Shown: positions 50,885 through 63,089, counted from the stretch's first letter. The stretch: DNA of 64,000 nucleotides from Caulobacter sp. (GCA_021741355.1 JAIOXZ010000014.1:1-64000), one strand, 5' to 3'. The notes: a model not told the origin generated them from the letters alone. Numbers and translations are program-made.

Positions 50885-52240
50885 ATGAAGACGGGTCTGA
50901 AGAGTCTGGTTCTGGCGCGCCGTATTCTGGACGGCTGGCGCCGTGATGACGGTGCGGTGGCGATCCAGTTCGCCGTCGCGATCGTGCCGATGGCCGTGAT
51001 GGTCTTCGGCGCGCTCGACGTAAGCCGGGCGTCCGGCGAGAAGTCGCGATTGCAGGACGCGCTCGATTCCGCCGCGCTCGCCGCCGCCCGGTCCACGGAG
51101 ACCACGGACGCCGGTCTGAAACTGGTCGGCGACAAGGTCCTGGTCGCCAATCTCGCGGCGTCGAAGGCGACCCTCGGCGGCTCGACCTTCCGCCTGGAAG
51201 GCTCGAAGATCATCGCCACCGCCCAGGCGTCGATGGCGACCACGGTCGCAGGCCTGTGGATGGACGGCGACATGACCATCGGCGCGGAGTCGGAGGTCAC
51301 GCGGTCGTCGAACAATGTCGAGGTGGCGCTCGCGCTCGACGTCACGGGCTCGATGTCCGGACAGAAGATCACCGACCTGAAGGCCGCCGCCAAGGATCTG
51401 GTCGACCTCGTCGTCCAGGACCAGCAGACGCCCTACTACACCAAGCTGGCGCTGGCGCCGTACTCGGCCGCCGTGAACGTCGGACCCTACGCCGCCGACA
51501 TCCGCGGGACCTACAGCGGCGGGACCTGCACGACGCCGGGCTGCGCCAGCTACAAGTTCACCAACGCCCAGGGTAACCTGAAGACCTTCGCCATCAGCAC
51601 CTGCGCCACCGAGCGGACCGGGTCGGACGCCTTCACCGACGCGGCGCCGGGCTCCAGCCCGCTGGGCCGCAACTATTCCAGCAGCGCGAACGGCTGTCTG
51701 GCCAGCACCATCACGCCGCTGTCCACCGATCGGACCGCCCTGAAGAGTCAGATCGAGGGCCTGACCGCCGCCGGCTCGACCGCCGGGCATCTGGGCCTGG
51801 CCTGGGGCTGGTATCTGGTGTCGCCCAACTTCGCCTCGCTCTGGCCCTCCGCCAGCCAGCCGGCGGCCTATGGGACCGACAAGCTGCTCAAGGTCGTGGT
51901 CCTGATGACCGACGGCGCCTTCAACACCACCTACTGCAAGGGCGTGATCAGCAAGGACTCAGGGTCCGGCAGCGGCTCGTCGTCTGATCACATCAACTGC
52001 AACGCGCCGAACGGCGGCGCCTTCGCCCAGGCCCAGGCCCTCTGTTCGAACATGAAGGCGCAGGGCGTCATCATCTATACCGTGGGCTTCGACGTCGCCG
52101 ACGACGAGAACGCGCAGGACATCGTCCGCGAATGCGCCACCGACGCGGACCACGTCTACATGCCGTCCACCGGGGCCGCGCTGAAGACGGCGTTCCGCGC
52201 GATCGGCGAGGACATCTCCCGGCTGCGGATATCCCGATAG
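50885..52240 (+). CDS. TadG-like pilus assembly protein with von Willebrand A domain
   Basis: The 451 residues begin with a TadE/G N-terminal motif (DDGAVAIQFAVAIVPMAVMVFGALDVSRAS), which is a membrane helix, followed by a vWA domain with MIDAS DVTGSMSG (D152) and VVLMTDGAF. Cysteine-rich segments (GGTCTTPGCASY, ISTCATERTGSD) probably form disulfides. Such proteins accompany tight-adherence (Flp) pili, but no other tad gene is nearby. A paralogue follows 91 bases later. Confidence 0.85.
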   Translation: MKTGLKSLVLARRILDGWRRDDGAVAIQFAVAIVPMAVMVFGALDVSRASGEKSRLQDALDSAALAAARSTETTDAGLKLVGDKVLVANLAASKATLGGSTFRLEGSKIIATAQASMATTVAGLWMDGDMTIGAESEVTRSSNNVEVALALDVTGSMSGQKITDLKAAAKDLVDLVVQDQQTPYYTKLALAPYSAAVNVGPYAADIRGTYSGGTCTTPGCASYKFTNAQGNLKTFAISTCATERTGSDAFTDAAPGSSPLGRNYSSSANGCLASTITPLSTDRTALKSQIEGLTAAGSTAGHLGLAWGWYLVSPNFASLWPSASQPAAYGTDKLLKVVVLMTDGAFNTTYCKGVISKDSGSGSGSSSDHINCNAPNGGAFAQAQALCSNMKAQGVIIYTVGFDVADDENAQDIVRECATDADHVYMPSTGAALKTAFRAIGEDISRLRISR

Positions 52241-52331
52241 GGCCGCGGATCGTAACGCCCGATTCACCAAGGCTGTTGGGGGTTTTCTTACCCTCATGCG
52301 CGATGATCGCCGGCTCAAGGGGTGATCATCC

Positions 52332-54161
52332 ATGAACCGTGCCACGAAACGGCCCGCCAGCGGGCTCCTCGCGCCCATCGGACGTTTTCTCCGGCGCTTC
52401 CGCAGCGAGCGCGGCGCCGTGGCCATCTGGTTCGCCGTCATGGCCCTGCCGACCGCCGTGCTGGCCTTCGGCCTGATCGATGTCAGCCGCGCCAGCGTCG
52501 AGAAGCGCCAGCTGCAGGACGCGCTCGATGCGGCGACCCTGATGGCCGCCCGCTCGACGTCTACGACCGACGGCCAGATGCAGGCCATCGGCGCACCGGC
52601 CCTGGCGGCCCAGCTCTCGGGCGTCAGCGACGCCACGATCCAGAGCTCCAGCTTCAAGATCGTCGGCACCAAGGTGACCGGCACTGCGACGGCCTCGGTC
52701 GTTCCCGTCATCGCCAACCTCTGGCTCCAGGGCAACATGACCGTCGGCGCGGAGTCGGAGGTGGCCCGGTCCTCGACCAACCTTGAGGTGTCGATCGTGC
52801 TCGACATCACCGGGTCGATGAGGGGGCAAAAGCTCACCGATCTGAAGGCCGCCGCCAAGGACCTGATCGACCTGATCGTGTCGGACGTCCAGACGCCCTT
52901 CTATTCCAAGGCCGCCCTTGTGCCGTTCGAGGTGGGGGTAAACTTGGGCAGCTATGCCGACAGCGCCCGGGGCGCGGTCGAAAACGCCAAGACGATCACG
53001 GCGGCCTCCTGGTCGACTGGCTCGCCCAAGGCGATCAGCGGTGTGTCCAAAAGCAATCCGGCAAAAGTGACGGCGACGGCGCACGGGTTCAACAACGGTG
53101 ACGTGGTCTGGATCACCGGCGTGAAGGGCATGACCAATATCAACAACCGGGCCTTCGTCGTCGCCAACAAGACGGCCAATACGTTCGAACTCGCTGGCGT
53201 CAACAGCGGGAGCTACAAGAAATACAAGTCGGCCGGAACCGCGACCAAGTGCACATTGGCCGATTGTTCGATCGTGCTGACCTCGAACGGGCATGGGTTT
53301 GACAACGGAGACAGCGTCTACATCACCGGCGTTGGCGGTATGACGCAGATCAACAACGAGGTTTTCACAGTCGCCAGCAAGACCGCCAACACCTTCTCGT
53401 TGTCCGGTGTGAACGGCGCCGGCTATGGGACGTTTACGTCGGGCGGCGCGATCTGGTGTCTGGTCGCGGGGTGCAAATACTACCAGCTGACCGACAATGA
53501 CGGCGACGAGCGACTGTTCGAGATCACCACCTGCGCGACCGAGCGCGTCGGGACGGACGCCTATCTGGACACCGAGCCCGGCGGCTCGCCCGTGGGCAAG
53601 ATGTACACCCCCGACGGAGACGGCTGCCCCTCGGCCACCATCTTCCCCCTCTCGACCGACAAGACGGCGCTGAAGGCGGCGATCACCGACCTCGACGACG
53701 GCGGTGCGACCGCCGGCCAGATCGGTGCTGCCTGGGGCTGGTACATGCTGTCGCCGAACTTCGCCTCGTTGTGGCCGACCGCCAGTCAGCCGGCCGCCTA
53801 TACCGCCACCGACGTGCTGAAGGTCCTGATCATCATGACCGACGGCGACTTCAACACGGCCTACTGCAACAACGTGCTCAGCAAGGATTCCAACGGCCGC
53901 GACGACGAGCAGATCAACTGCAACGCCACCAACGGCAACCCGACGACACAGGCCCAGGCGATCTGTACGGCGGCCAAGGCCAAGGGCGTGGTGATCTATA
54001 CCGTCGGCTTCCAGGTCGGCGCCGGCTCTACGGCGGAGGCCTTCATCAAGGCCTGCGCGACGGATGCGGACCACGTCTACCTGCCGTCGAGCGGCTCGCT
54101 GTTGAAAGACGCCTTCGCGGCCATCGGCCGCGACATCACCAAGCTGAGGCTGTCCCGCTAG
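52332..54161 (+). CDS. TadG-like vWA protein with two inserted repeat domains (paralogue of the previous gene)
   Basis: The 609 residues share the layout of the upstream gene (RGAVAIWFAVMALPTAVLAFGLIDVSRAS, MIDAS DITGSMRG at D158, DLIDLIVSDVQTPFYSKAALVPF). Between SYADSARG and the GCKYYQ cysteine region it carries about 160 extra residues with two copies (about 244-302 and 312-372) of a module with HGFxNGDxVxITGVxGMTxINN and KTANTFxLxGVN. This resembles the FCCH-type beta domain known from phage and surface proteins. The first paralogue lacks it. The domain probably extends the extracellular part. Confidence 0.85.
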   Translation: MNRATKRPASGLLAPIGRFLRRFRSERGAVAIWFAVMALPTAVLAFGLIDVSRASVEKRQLQDALDAATLMAARSTSTTDGQMQAIGAPALAAQLSGVSDATIQSSSFKIVGTKVTGTATASVVPVIANLWLQGNMTVGAESEVARSSTNLEVSIVLDITGSMRGQKLTDLKAAAKDLIDLIVSDVQTPFYSKAALVPFEVGVNLGSYADSARGAVENAKTITAASWSTGSPKAISGVSKSNPAKVTATAHGFNNGDVVWITGVKGMTNINNRAFVVANKTANTFELAGVNSGSYKKYKSAGTATKCTLADCSIVLTSNGHGFDNGDSVYITGVGGMTQINNEVFTVASKTANTFSLSGVNGAGYGTFTSGGAIWCLVAGCKYYQLTDNDGDERLFEITTCATERVGTDAYLDTEPGGSPVGKMYTPDGDGCPSATIFPLSTDKTALKAAITDLDDGGATAGQIGAAWGWYMLSPNFASLWPTASQPAAYTATDVLKVLIIMTDGDFNTAYCNNVLSKDSNGRDDEQINCNATNGNPTTQAQAICTAAKAKGVVIYTVGFQVGAGSTAEAFIKACATDADHVYLPSSGSLLKDAFAAIGRDITKLRLSR

Positions 54162-54222
54162 ACCGGCAGGCCTCGTCCGGAAGCGGGCGGGGCCGAGCGG
54201 CCGGTCGCGACAACGATAAGGA

Positions 54223-56649
<2,427 letters not shown>

Positions 56650-56720
56650 GCCGTTCCCCCCGCTTCCTTGCGCGTCATGGTGAAAGCGCAGGGTTAATGT
56701 GGGGTGACCTCAGGCCGGGC

Positions 56721-57671
56721 TCAGAGCAGCTTTATCTCCTTCAACCGCTGCATCAGGAATTCATCTGCGGTCAGGGGTTCGGGATAGCGGTCCGGATTAT
56801 CGGGCGTCGCGCAGCCGGGCAGGGTGCGGATCTCGTAGTCCGGCGCGAAATGCAGGAAGAACGGCGTCGAATAGCGGGCGAAGCCCCGCCGTTCCGGCGG
56901 CGGGTTGACCACCTGGTGGATCGTCGAGGGCAGGACGTGGTTGGTGGCCCGCTCCAGCATGTCGCCGATATTGCAGACCAGGCAGCCCGGCGGCGGATTG
57001 ATCGGCAGCCACTGGCCGTCGCGGTCCTTGACCTGCAGGCCGCCTTCCTCGGCGCCCAGCAGCAGGGTGATGGCGTTGATGTCGCCGTGCGCGCCGGCCC
57101 GTACGCCGGTCGCGTCGGCCGGGATCGGCGGGTAGTGCAGCAGGCGCAGGATGCTGTTGCCGAACTCGACGGCGCCGTCGAACTGGTGGCGCGGCAGGCC
57201 CAGATAGTGGGCGATCGCCTGCAGCACCTTCACGCCCATGCTGTCGAGGGCGTTGTAGAGCCAGGCGACCTTCTCGTGGAAATCGGCGATCTCGGCCGGC
57301 CAGACGTTCGGCGGCATCTGCGGCTCGTAGCGATGGCCGGGCGGCAGGTCGCGGCCCATGTGCCAGAACTCTTTCAGGTCGTAATGAGTCGCGCCCTTGG
57401 CGGTTTCGATCCCGAACGGAATGTAGCCGCGCTGGCCGCCCTTGCCGACGGCGTACTGCGTCTTCACCGCGTCCGGCAGGGCGAAGAAGCGCTTGGCCGC
57501 GTCGATGGCGGCGTCGATTTTCGCCTGGTCGAGGTCGTAGTTGCTGATCGCGGCGAAGCCGTAGCGACGGAAACTGTCGCCGAGCGCCTTCGAGAAGGCC
57601 TCGAAGTCGGTGTCGTAGAGCGAGAACGAGACGGGCTCGATCGCGGATCGGGTCTGCGCGGTGTCGGTCAT
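56721..57671 (-). CDS. 2-oxoglutarate/Fe(II) oxygenase (isopenicillin N synthase-like)
   Basis: ATG 57671 gives 316 residues. The facial triad is H195 and D197 (AHGDIN) with H252 (STIHQVV). The 2-oxoglutarate-binding RxS motif is R266-Y-S268 (FARYSTPFF). The N-terminal region (PVSFSLYDTDFEAFSKALGDSFRRYGFAAI) is the DIOX_N domain. Bacterial members act in many oxidations; the substrate is unknown. It is divergent from the OmpA lipoprotein. Confidence 0.9.
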   Translation of the reverse strand: MTDTAQTRSAIEPVSFSLYDTDFEAFSKALGDSFRRYGFAAISNYDLDQAKIDAAIDAAKRFFALPDAVKTQYAVGKGGQRGYIPFGIETAKGATHYDLKEFWHMGRDLPPGHRYEPQMPPNVWPAEIADFHEKVAWLYNALDSMGVKVLQAIAHYLGLPRHQFDGAVEFGNSILRLLHYPPIPADATGVRAGAHGDINAITLLLGAEEGGLQVKDRDGQWLPINPPPGCLVCNIGDMLERATNHVLPSTIHQVVNPPPERRGFARYSTPFFLHFAPDYEIRTLPGCATPDNPDRYPEPLTADEFLMQRLKEIKLL

Positions 57672-57793
57672 GGCGGCCCTTTTACACCCGCCGCGACGCC
57701 CGCGCACCTGACCTGAATCAAGCGCGGGCGGGCGATGGCGGAACCGCTGCGGGCGCGGGGCGTTTGGGCCGCACAATCTCACCGGAGCCACCC

Positions 57794-58468
57794 ATGTTGA
57801 AAACCTCGGCGCTTGCCGCCTGCCTGCTCGCCGCCACCGCCCTGGGCGCCTGCACGACCATCGACCCGAACACCGGCGAGACGGTCCGCAACAACGCCGG
57901 CACCGGCGCGATCGCCGGCGCTGTCGGCGGCGCCCTGCTGGGTTACCTGACCAACACCAGCGATGGCGAGCAGGGCCGCAAGAACGCGCTGCTCGGCGCC
58001 GGCATCGGCGCGCTCGGCGGCGCGGCCGTCGGCAGCTACATGGACCGCCAGCAGGCGGAGCTCCGGCAGGAGCTGCAGGGCACCGGCGTCAGCGTCACCC
58101 GCGACGGCGACAACCTCGTGCTGAACATGCCGAGCGACGTGACGTTCGGCGTCGATCGCTCCGACATCCAGCCGCAGTTCGTGCGGGTGCTCGACGGCGT
58201 GGCGACCATCCTGAACCGCTACCCGCAGACGCTGGTCGATGTGATCGGTCACGCCGATTCCACCGGTGACGACAGCTACAACCAGGCGCTTTCCGAGCGG
58301 CGCGCCAGTTCGGTGGCGATGTTCCTGACCGACCGCAGCCGCGTGCTGCCGGGTCGTCTGTTCGTGCAGGGGCGCGGCGAAAGCCAGCCTGTGGCCAGCA
58401 ACGAGACCGCCGAAGGCCGCGCCGTGAACCGTCGCGTCGAGATCGTGCTGCGGCCGTTCCGCGGCTGA
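57794..58468 (+). CDS. OmpA-family lipoprotein with glycine-zipper
   Basis: ATG 57794 gives 224 residues. The lipobox is ATALGACTT. A glycine-zipper segment follows (GAIAGAVGGALLGYLTN...GALGGAAVGSYMD), and the C-terminal OmpA domain begins VTFGVDRSDIQPQFVRVLDGVATIL with the diaminopimelate-binding residues in VIGHADSTGDDSYNQALSERRA. It anchors the outer membrane to peptidoglycan. It is convergent with the KefC gene (4-base gap). Confidence 0.92.
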   Translation: MLKTSALAACLLAATALGACTTIDPNTGETVRNNAGTGAIAGAVGGALLGYLTNTSDGEQGRKNALLGAGIGALGGAAVGSYMDRQQAELRQELQGTGVSVTRDGDNLVLNMPSDVTFGVDRSDIQPQFVRVLDGVATILNRYPQTLVDVIGHADSTGDDSYNQALSERRASSVAMFLTDRSRVLPGRLFVQGRGESQPVASNETAEGRAVNRRVEIVLRPFRG

Positions 58469-58472
58469 TGCG

Positions 58473-60383
58473 TCAGGCAGGCCGGGCAGGACCGTCCTGC
58501 TCGGCCGCCTCGCGCTGGTCCTCGTCGCGGCCGCTGGGATCCCAGCCGTCCGCGGCGCCGGGCTTCATTGTCGCCAGGTCGGCGGCCAGCAGGCGGTCCA
58601 TGGTCTGGGCCGCGTCGCGCGACGCCAGCATGTAGGCCTCGGTCTGGCCCCACATCGGCCGCAGCTCCTCGAACGTGCGCAGGTCGTGCCGGCGGAAGTA
58701 GTCGGCCGCCCGGTGCGCGCGGTGCGCGCGGAAGCCGAGCGACTTGAGCGCCGTGACGCCCATCGCCAGCGCGCCTTCGAAGGTCTCGCGTTCCACGGCG
58801 TCGGCCCCGTTGGCCAGCATGTCGTAGGCGTGCCGCCGGTCGAAGGCGCGGGCCAGGATCGTCAGGTGCGGGAAGGCCTCGCGCGCACGCTCGACCAGTT
58901 CGGCCGCCTTCTCCTGGTCGTCGATCGCCACGATCAGCATCCGGGCCCGCTCGGCGCCGGCCTGCCGCAGCAGGTCCAGACGCGTGGCGTCGCCGTAGTG
59001 CACCCGCCTGCCGAAGCGCCGCAGCAGGTCGATCATCTCGATATCGGCGTCCAGCACGGTCGACTTGAAGCCGTTGGCCATCAGCAGGCGTCCCGTGACC
59101 TGACCGAACCGGCCGAAGCCGGCGATGATGATGTCCGGCTCGGCGTCTTCTTCCTCGAAGGTCGGGTCGGCGATGCTCTCGGTCGGGTTCTTGCGGTCGA
59201 GGAAAGTCAGGATCTTCTCGTAGACGATCACCGTCAGCGGGGTCATGGCCATCGAGACAGCCACCACGGCGGTCAGCAGGTCCGCCAGCGGCTGGCTGAT
59301 CACCCCCGCGCCGACCGTGAAGGTCAGCAGCACGAAGGCGAACTCGCCGCCCTGGGCCAGGGCCACGGCCACGGTCGCCGCCAGCCGGTTGGACGCCCCG
59401 CCGACCCGCGCCAGGGCGAACAGCACGACGAACTTCAACGCCATCAGTCCCAGCACCAGCCCGATCAGCAGCAACGGCTCGCGCAGGATCAGACCGAAGT
59501 CGATGGTCGCGCCGACGGTGATGAAGAACAGGCCGAGCAGCAGGCCGCGGAACGGCTCGATGTCGGTTTCCAGCTCGCGCCGGAACTCACTTTCGGCCAG
59601 CACCACCCCGGCCAGGAAGGCGCCGAGCGCGGGCGACAGGCCGACGATCTGCATCAGCAGGGCCACGCCGACGACGATCAGCAGCGAGGTGGCGGTGAAG
59701 ATCTCGCGCAGGCGCGACTGGGCGATGAAGCGGAACACCGGCCGCACCACGAACCGGCCGCCGCCGACGACCGCCCCCACCGCCGCCAGCACCGCCAGCG
59801 CCTGCATCCAGGCGGGCAGGTCGGCGACCAGGCTGGTGGAATGGGTGTCCGAGGTCAGCTGCACCGGTCCGGTGGCCAGCAGCGGCAGCAGGGCGAACAG
59901 CGGGATGATCGCCAGATCCTGCAACAGCAGCACGCCGAAGGCCGCCCGGCCGACGGGCCCCTGTCGCAGCCCCTTCTCGTCGAGGGTCTGCAGGACGATC
60001 GCCGTCGAGGACATCGCCAGCACGAGGCCGGCCGCCAGCGCCGTCGGCCAGGGCAGGCCGAAGATCATGCTGGCGCCGGCGATGGCCAGGGCCGTGGCCA
60101 CGACCTGCGCCCCGCCAAGGCCGAAGATGGTCTTGCGCATCGACCAGAGCAGGGCGGGCCGGACCTCCAGCCCGATCAGGAACAGCAGGATGACCACGCC
60201 GAACTCGGCGAACGCCATCACGTCCTCCGGATCGCCGGTCAGGTTCAGCGCGAAGGGACCGATCAGGGCGCCGGCGATCAGGTAGCCGAGCACCGAGCCG
60301 AGCCCGAGCTTCTTGGCCGCCGCCACCGTCACGACGCCCGCGGCCAGATAGACCAGCGCCTGGGTCAGGAAGTCGCCGTGCAT
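58473..60383 (-). CDS. Monovalent cation:proton antiporter (KefB/KefC-type)
   Basis: ATG 60383 overlaps the kefF stop and gives 636 residues. The first 390 residues are 12 or 13 membrane helices of a CPA2 antiporter (GYLIAGALIGPF, LLQDLAIIPLF, GAFLAGVVLAESEF). A cytosolic RCK/TrkA-N domain follows (AGFGRFGQVTGRLLM, YGDATRLDLLRQAGAE). The Kef system releases K+ in exchange for protons when glutathione adducts build up. Cotranscription with kefF supports a Kef role, although KefC and KefB cannot be distinguished here. Confidence 0.9.
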   Translation of the reverse strand: MHGDFLTQALVYLAAGVVTVAAAKKLGLGSVLGYLIAGALIGPFALNLTGDPEDVMAFAEFGVVILLFLIGLEVRPALLWSMRKTIFGLGGAQVVATALAIAGASMIFGLPWPTALAAGLVLAMSSTAIVLQTLDEKGLRQGPVGRAAFGVLLLQDLAIIPLFALLPLLATGPVQLTSDTHSTSLVADLPAWMQALAVLAAVGAVVGGGRFVVRPVFRFIAQSRLREIFTATSLLIVVGVALLMQIVGLSPALGAFLAGVVLAESEFRRELETDIEPFRGLLLGLFFITVGATIDFGLILREPLLLIGLVLGLMALKFVVLFALARVGGASNRLAATVAVALAQGGEFAFVLLTFTVGAGVISQPLADLLTAVVAVSMAMTPLTVIVYEKILTFLDRKNPTESIADPTFEEEDAEPDIIIAGFGRFGQVTGRLLMANGFKSTVLDADIEMIDLLRRFGRRVHYGDATRLDLLRQAGAERARMLIVAIDDQEKAAELVERAREAFPHLTILARAFDRRHAYDMLANGADAVERETFEGALAMGVTALKSLGFRAHRAHRAADYFRRHDLRTFEELRPMWGQTEAYMLASRDAAQTMDRLLAADLATMKPGAADGWDPSGRDEDQREAAEQDGPARPA

Positions 60384-60949
60384 CAGACCGTCTCCCGCGC
60401 GCCGGCCGCCAGGCCCTCGAGGCGCGCCCGGTAGCGGTCGGCCTCGCCCTGGATGTGGGCGCTGTCCTTCAGGCGCGCGCCGTGGACGACGTAGGGATTC
60501 TCCCAGGTCATGCCGCAGAGAGCTGCGGTCTGCTCCAGCGGGCGCAGGAACTCCTCCATCGTAAAGCGGTTGTAGCCACGCTTGTGGTAGGCCTGCGCCG
60601 GGCCGCCGGTGGTGCAGGCGACGAACAGCTGCTTGCCTTCCAGCCTGTCGCCGCCCTTGCCGTAGGCGAAGCCGTGCAGCCAGACGAGGTCCAGCCACTC
60701 CTTCATCAGGGCAGGCGTCGAGTACCAGTACATCGGGAACTGCAGGGCGATCACCTGATGCGCCAGAAGCTTCCGCTGCTCGGCTTCCACATCGATCACG
60801 AAGTCCGGGTAGGTCTCGTAGAGATCATGGAACCGCACGCCGGCGGCGTCCCGCGCCGCGTCCGCCAGCACCGTGTTGGCGCGCGAGCGCTCCAGCGCCG
60901 GATGGGCGAAGACAACCAGCACCGAGGGTTCGCGGCCTTCAGGCTCCAT
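60383..60949 (-). CDS. kefF: NAD(P)H oxidoreductase, KefF-like ancillary flavoprotein
   Basis: The 188 residues carry flavodoxin-like motifs VVFAHPALERSRAN, LQFPMYWYSTPALMKEW and CTTGGPAQAYH. KefF-type proteins bind FMN, reduce quinones and activate the antiporter. The gene precedes the antiporter with a one-base overlap. The assignment rests on context as well as sequence, since the same fold includes MdaB and NQO1 relatives. Confidence 0.85.
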   Translation of the reverse strand: MEPEGREPSVLVVFAHPALERSRANTVLADAARDAAGVRFHDLYETYPDFVIDVEAEQRKLLAHQVIALQFPMYWYSTPALMKEWLDLVWLHGFAYGKGGDRLEGKQLFVACTTGGPAQAYHKRGYNRFTMEEFLRPLEQTAALCGMTWENPYVVHGARLKDSAHIQGEADRYRARLEGLAAGARETV

Positions 60950-61044
60950 GATAGCGTTCCGGACTGGATCTCATTTTATTCACCAAGGGTTGAATTTCTC
61001 GCCGGATCGGGCGAGAGGGGCCGACCTTTTCGAGCGGAGCGATC

Positions 61045-61755
61045 ATGGCGGACAAGGTTGCCAAGGACGCCGTCGAGGCCCTGTCGGGGCTTCTCTTCGA
61101 CGGCATGACGATCATGGCCGGGGGCTTCGGGCTCTGCGGCATCCCCGAAAACCTGATCGCGGCGATCCGCGAGAGCGGGGTCAAGGACCTCACGGTCGTC
61201 TCCAACAATTGCGGCGTCGACGGGTTCGGCCTCGGCATCCTGCTGGAGTCCCGCCAGATCCGGAAGATGATCAGCTCCTATGTGGGGGAGAACAAGCTGT
61301 TCGAACAGCTCTACCTCTCCGGCGAGCTGGAACTGGAGTTCAATCCCCAGGGCACCCTGGCCGAGCGCATCCGCGCCGGCGGCGCGGGGATCCCGGCCTT
61401 CTTCACCAAGACTGGCGTCGGCACGCTGGTGGCCGAGGGCAAGGAAGTCCGCGAGTTCGACGGCGAGGTCTATGTGATGGAGCGTGGCCTCGTCGCGGAC
61501 CTGTCTATCGTCAAGGCCTGGAAGGGTGATGCCGAGGGCAACCTCGTCTATCGAAAGACCGCGCGGAACTTCAATCCGATGATGGCCACCGCCGGCAAGG
61601 CGACCGTGGTCGAGGTCGAGGAGATGGTCGCCATCGGCGCGCTCGACAAGGACAACATCCATACGCCCGGCATCTACGTCGACCGCCTGTTCAAGGGCGC
61701 CGTCTTCGAGAAGCGCATCGAGCGCGTCACCACCCGCGTGAAGGAAGCCGTCTGA
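61045..61755 (+). CDS. 3-oxoacid CoA-transferase subunit A
   Basis: The 236 residues show the subunit A signature [18 protein letters not shown] and a C-terminal [23 protein letters not shown]. It forms the donor half of succinyl-CoA:acetoacetate (SCOT-type) transferase, which activates ketone bodies such as acetoacetate. It is translationally coupled to subunit B (TGATG). Another acyl donor is possible. Confidence 0.94.
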   Translation: MADKVAKDAVEALSGLLFDGMTIMAGGFGLCGIPENLIAAIRESGVKDLTVVSNNCGVDGFGLGILLESRQIRKMISSYVGENKLFEQLYLSGELELEFNPQGTLAERIRAGGAGIPAFFTKTGVGTLVAEGKEVREFDGEVYVMERGLVADLSIVKAWKGDAEGNLVYRKTARNFNPMMATAGKATVVEVEEMVAIGALDKDNIHTPGIYVDRLFKGAVFEKRIERVTTRVKEAV

Positions 61756-62396
61756 TGGCCTGGACCCGCGAAGACATGGCCGCCCGCGCGGCCCGCGAGC
61801 TGCGCGACGGCTTCTACGTCAACCTGGGCATCGGCATCCCGACCCTGGTGGCCAACTACATCCCCGAGGGGATGCATGTGACCCTGCAGAGCGAGAACGG
61901 CATGCTCGGCATGGGCCCCTTCCCCTACGAGGGCGAGGCGGACGCAGACCTGATCAATGCCGGCAAGCAGACCATCACCGAGCTCGATTCCAGCTCCTAT
62001 TTCTCGTCCGCCGACAGCTTCGCCATGATCCGCGGCGGGCATATCGCCCTGTCGATCCTGGGCGGGATGCAGGTTGCCGAGAACGGCGACCTGGCCAACT
62101 GGATGGTGCCCGGCAAGATGGTCAAGGGCATGGGCGGGGCGATGGACCTCGTCGCCGGCGTCAAGCGCGTGGTGGTGGTCATGGATCACTGCGAAAAGAC
62201 CGGCGCGCCCAAGCTGCTGCACCGCTGCAACCTGCCCCTGACCGGGGCCGGTGTGGTCGACCTGCTGATCACCGAGCTGGGTGTCTTCGAGATCAACCGC
62301 GGCAAGACACCGGTGCGTCTCATCGAGCTCGCGCCGGGCGTGACGGTGGACGAGGTGAAGGCGAAGACCGAGGCCGCGTTCACGGTCGCCGTCTAG
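61755..62396 (+). CDS. 3-oxoacid CoA-transferase subunit B
   Basis: The 213 residues begin [30 protein letters not shown] and contain SENGMLGMGP, whose glutamate (E47) carries CoA as a thioester during catalysis. It completes the enzyme with the upstream subunit. It could feed acetoacetate derived from branched-chain acid breakdown to the thiolase. Confidence 0.95.
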   Translation: MAWTREDMAARAARELRDGFYVNLGIGIPTLVANYIPEGMHVTLQSENGMLGMGPFPYEGEADADLINAGKQTITELDSSSYFSSADSFAMIRGGHIALSILGGMQVAENGDLANWMVPGKMVKGMGGAMDLVAGVKRVVVVMDHCEKTGAPKLLHRCNLPLTGAGVVDLLITELGVFEINRGKTPVRLIELAPGVTVDEVKAKTEAAFTVAV

Positions 62397-62461
62397 TTCC
62401 TTCACGGGCAGTTGTGCGACGGTGACTTGCCCCTGCGCCGGGGTGCGCCATCTTGCAGCGC

Positions 62462-63049
62462 ATGAACATTATGCGCTTTCTGGCGGTCATCACCGCATCG
62501 TTCGCCCTGACCGCCGCCACCGGCGCCGCCCGGGCCGCGCCGACTCTCGAAACCGCCTGGTTCGCCGGCGGCTGTTTCTGGTGCCTCGAACACGACATGG
62601 CCAAGATCCCCGGCGTCGTCGACGCCGTGTCCGGCTATGCCGGCGGTGATCTGCAGAACCCGACCTACGAGAACCACGAGGGCCATCGCGAGGCGGTGCG
62701 GGTGACCTATGATCCCGCGCGGATCAGCTATCGGCAGCTGGTCGACCGCTTCTGGCCGCTGGTCGACGTGACCGACGCGGGTGGCCAGTTCTGTGACCGG
62801 GGTCCGCAGTATTCGACCGCCGTCTGGGTCGCGACCGAGGCGCAGCGGCAGGCGGCCGAGGCCTCGAAGGCCGCCGCCGCCACCCGGCTGAAGGGCCGGA
62901 CGATCGTCACGCCGATCCTGCGCTACACCTCGTTCTGGAAGGCCGAGGGCTATCACCAGGACTACGCGGCGAAGAACCCGGTGCGCTACGCCTACTATCG
63001 GGCGTCCTGTGGCCGCGACGCGCGGGTGAAGGCGGTCTGGGGCAGGTAG
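62462..63049 (+). CDS. msrA: Peptide-methionine (S)-S-oxide reductase, probably exported
   Basis: The 195 residues from ATG 62462 (62471 is also possible; the track's TTG at 62453 is not preferred) begin with a hydrophobic segment (FLAVITASFALTAATGAARAA) that looks like a signal peptide. The catalytic GGCFWC (C38) and VSGYAGG follow, then the C-terminal YHQDY...YRASCGR with a resolving cysteine. It repairs oxidised methionine, apparently in the periplasm. No msrB is adjacent. Confidence 0.92.
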   Translation: MNIMRFLAVITASFALTAATGAARAAPTLETAWFAGGCFWCLEHDMAKIPGVVDAVSGYAGGDLQNPTYENHEGHREAVRVTYDPARISYRQLVDRFWPLVDVTDAGGQFCDRGPQYSTAVWVATEAQRQAAEASKAAAATRLKGRTIVTPILRYTSFWKAEGYHQDYAAKNPVRYAYYRASCGRDARVKAVWGR

Positions 63050-63089
63050 GCCCGCTGCCGAGGTCCAATCGACTTTCAACCCTAGCCGA

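Noticed and set aside
58686-60434. 582-residue plus-strand ORF over the antiporter gene
   Set aside because: Its His/Gln/Asp-rich composition arises from antisense reading of membrane-helix codons; the antiporter on the other strand is certain.
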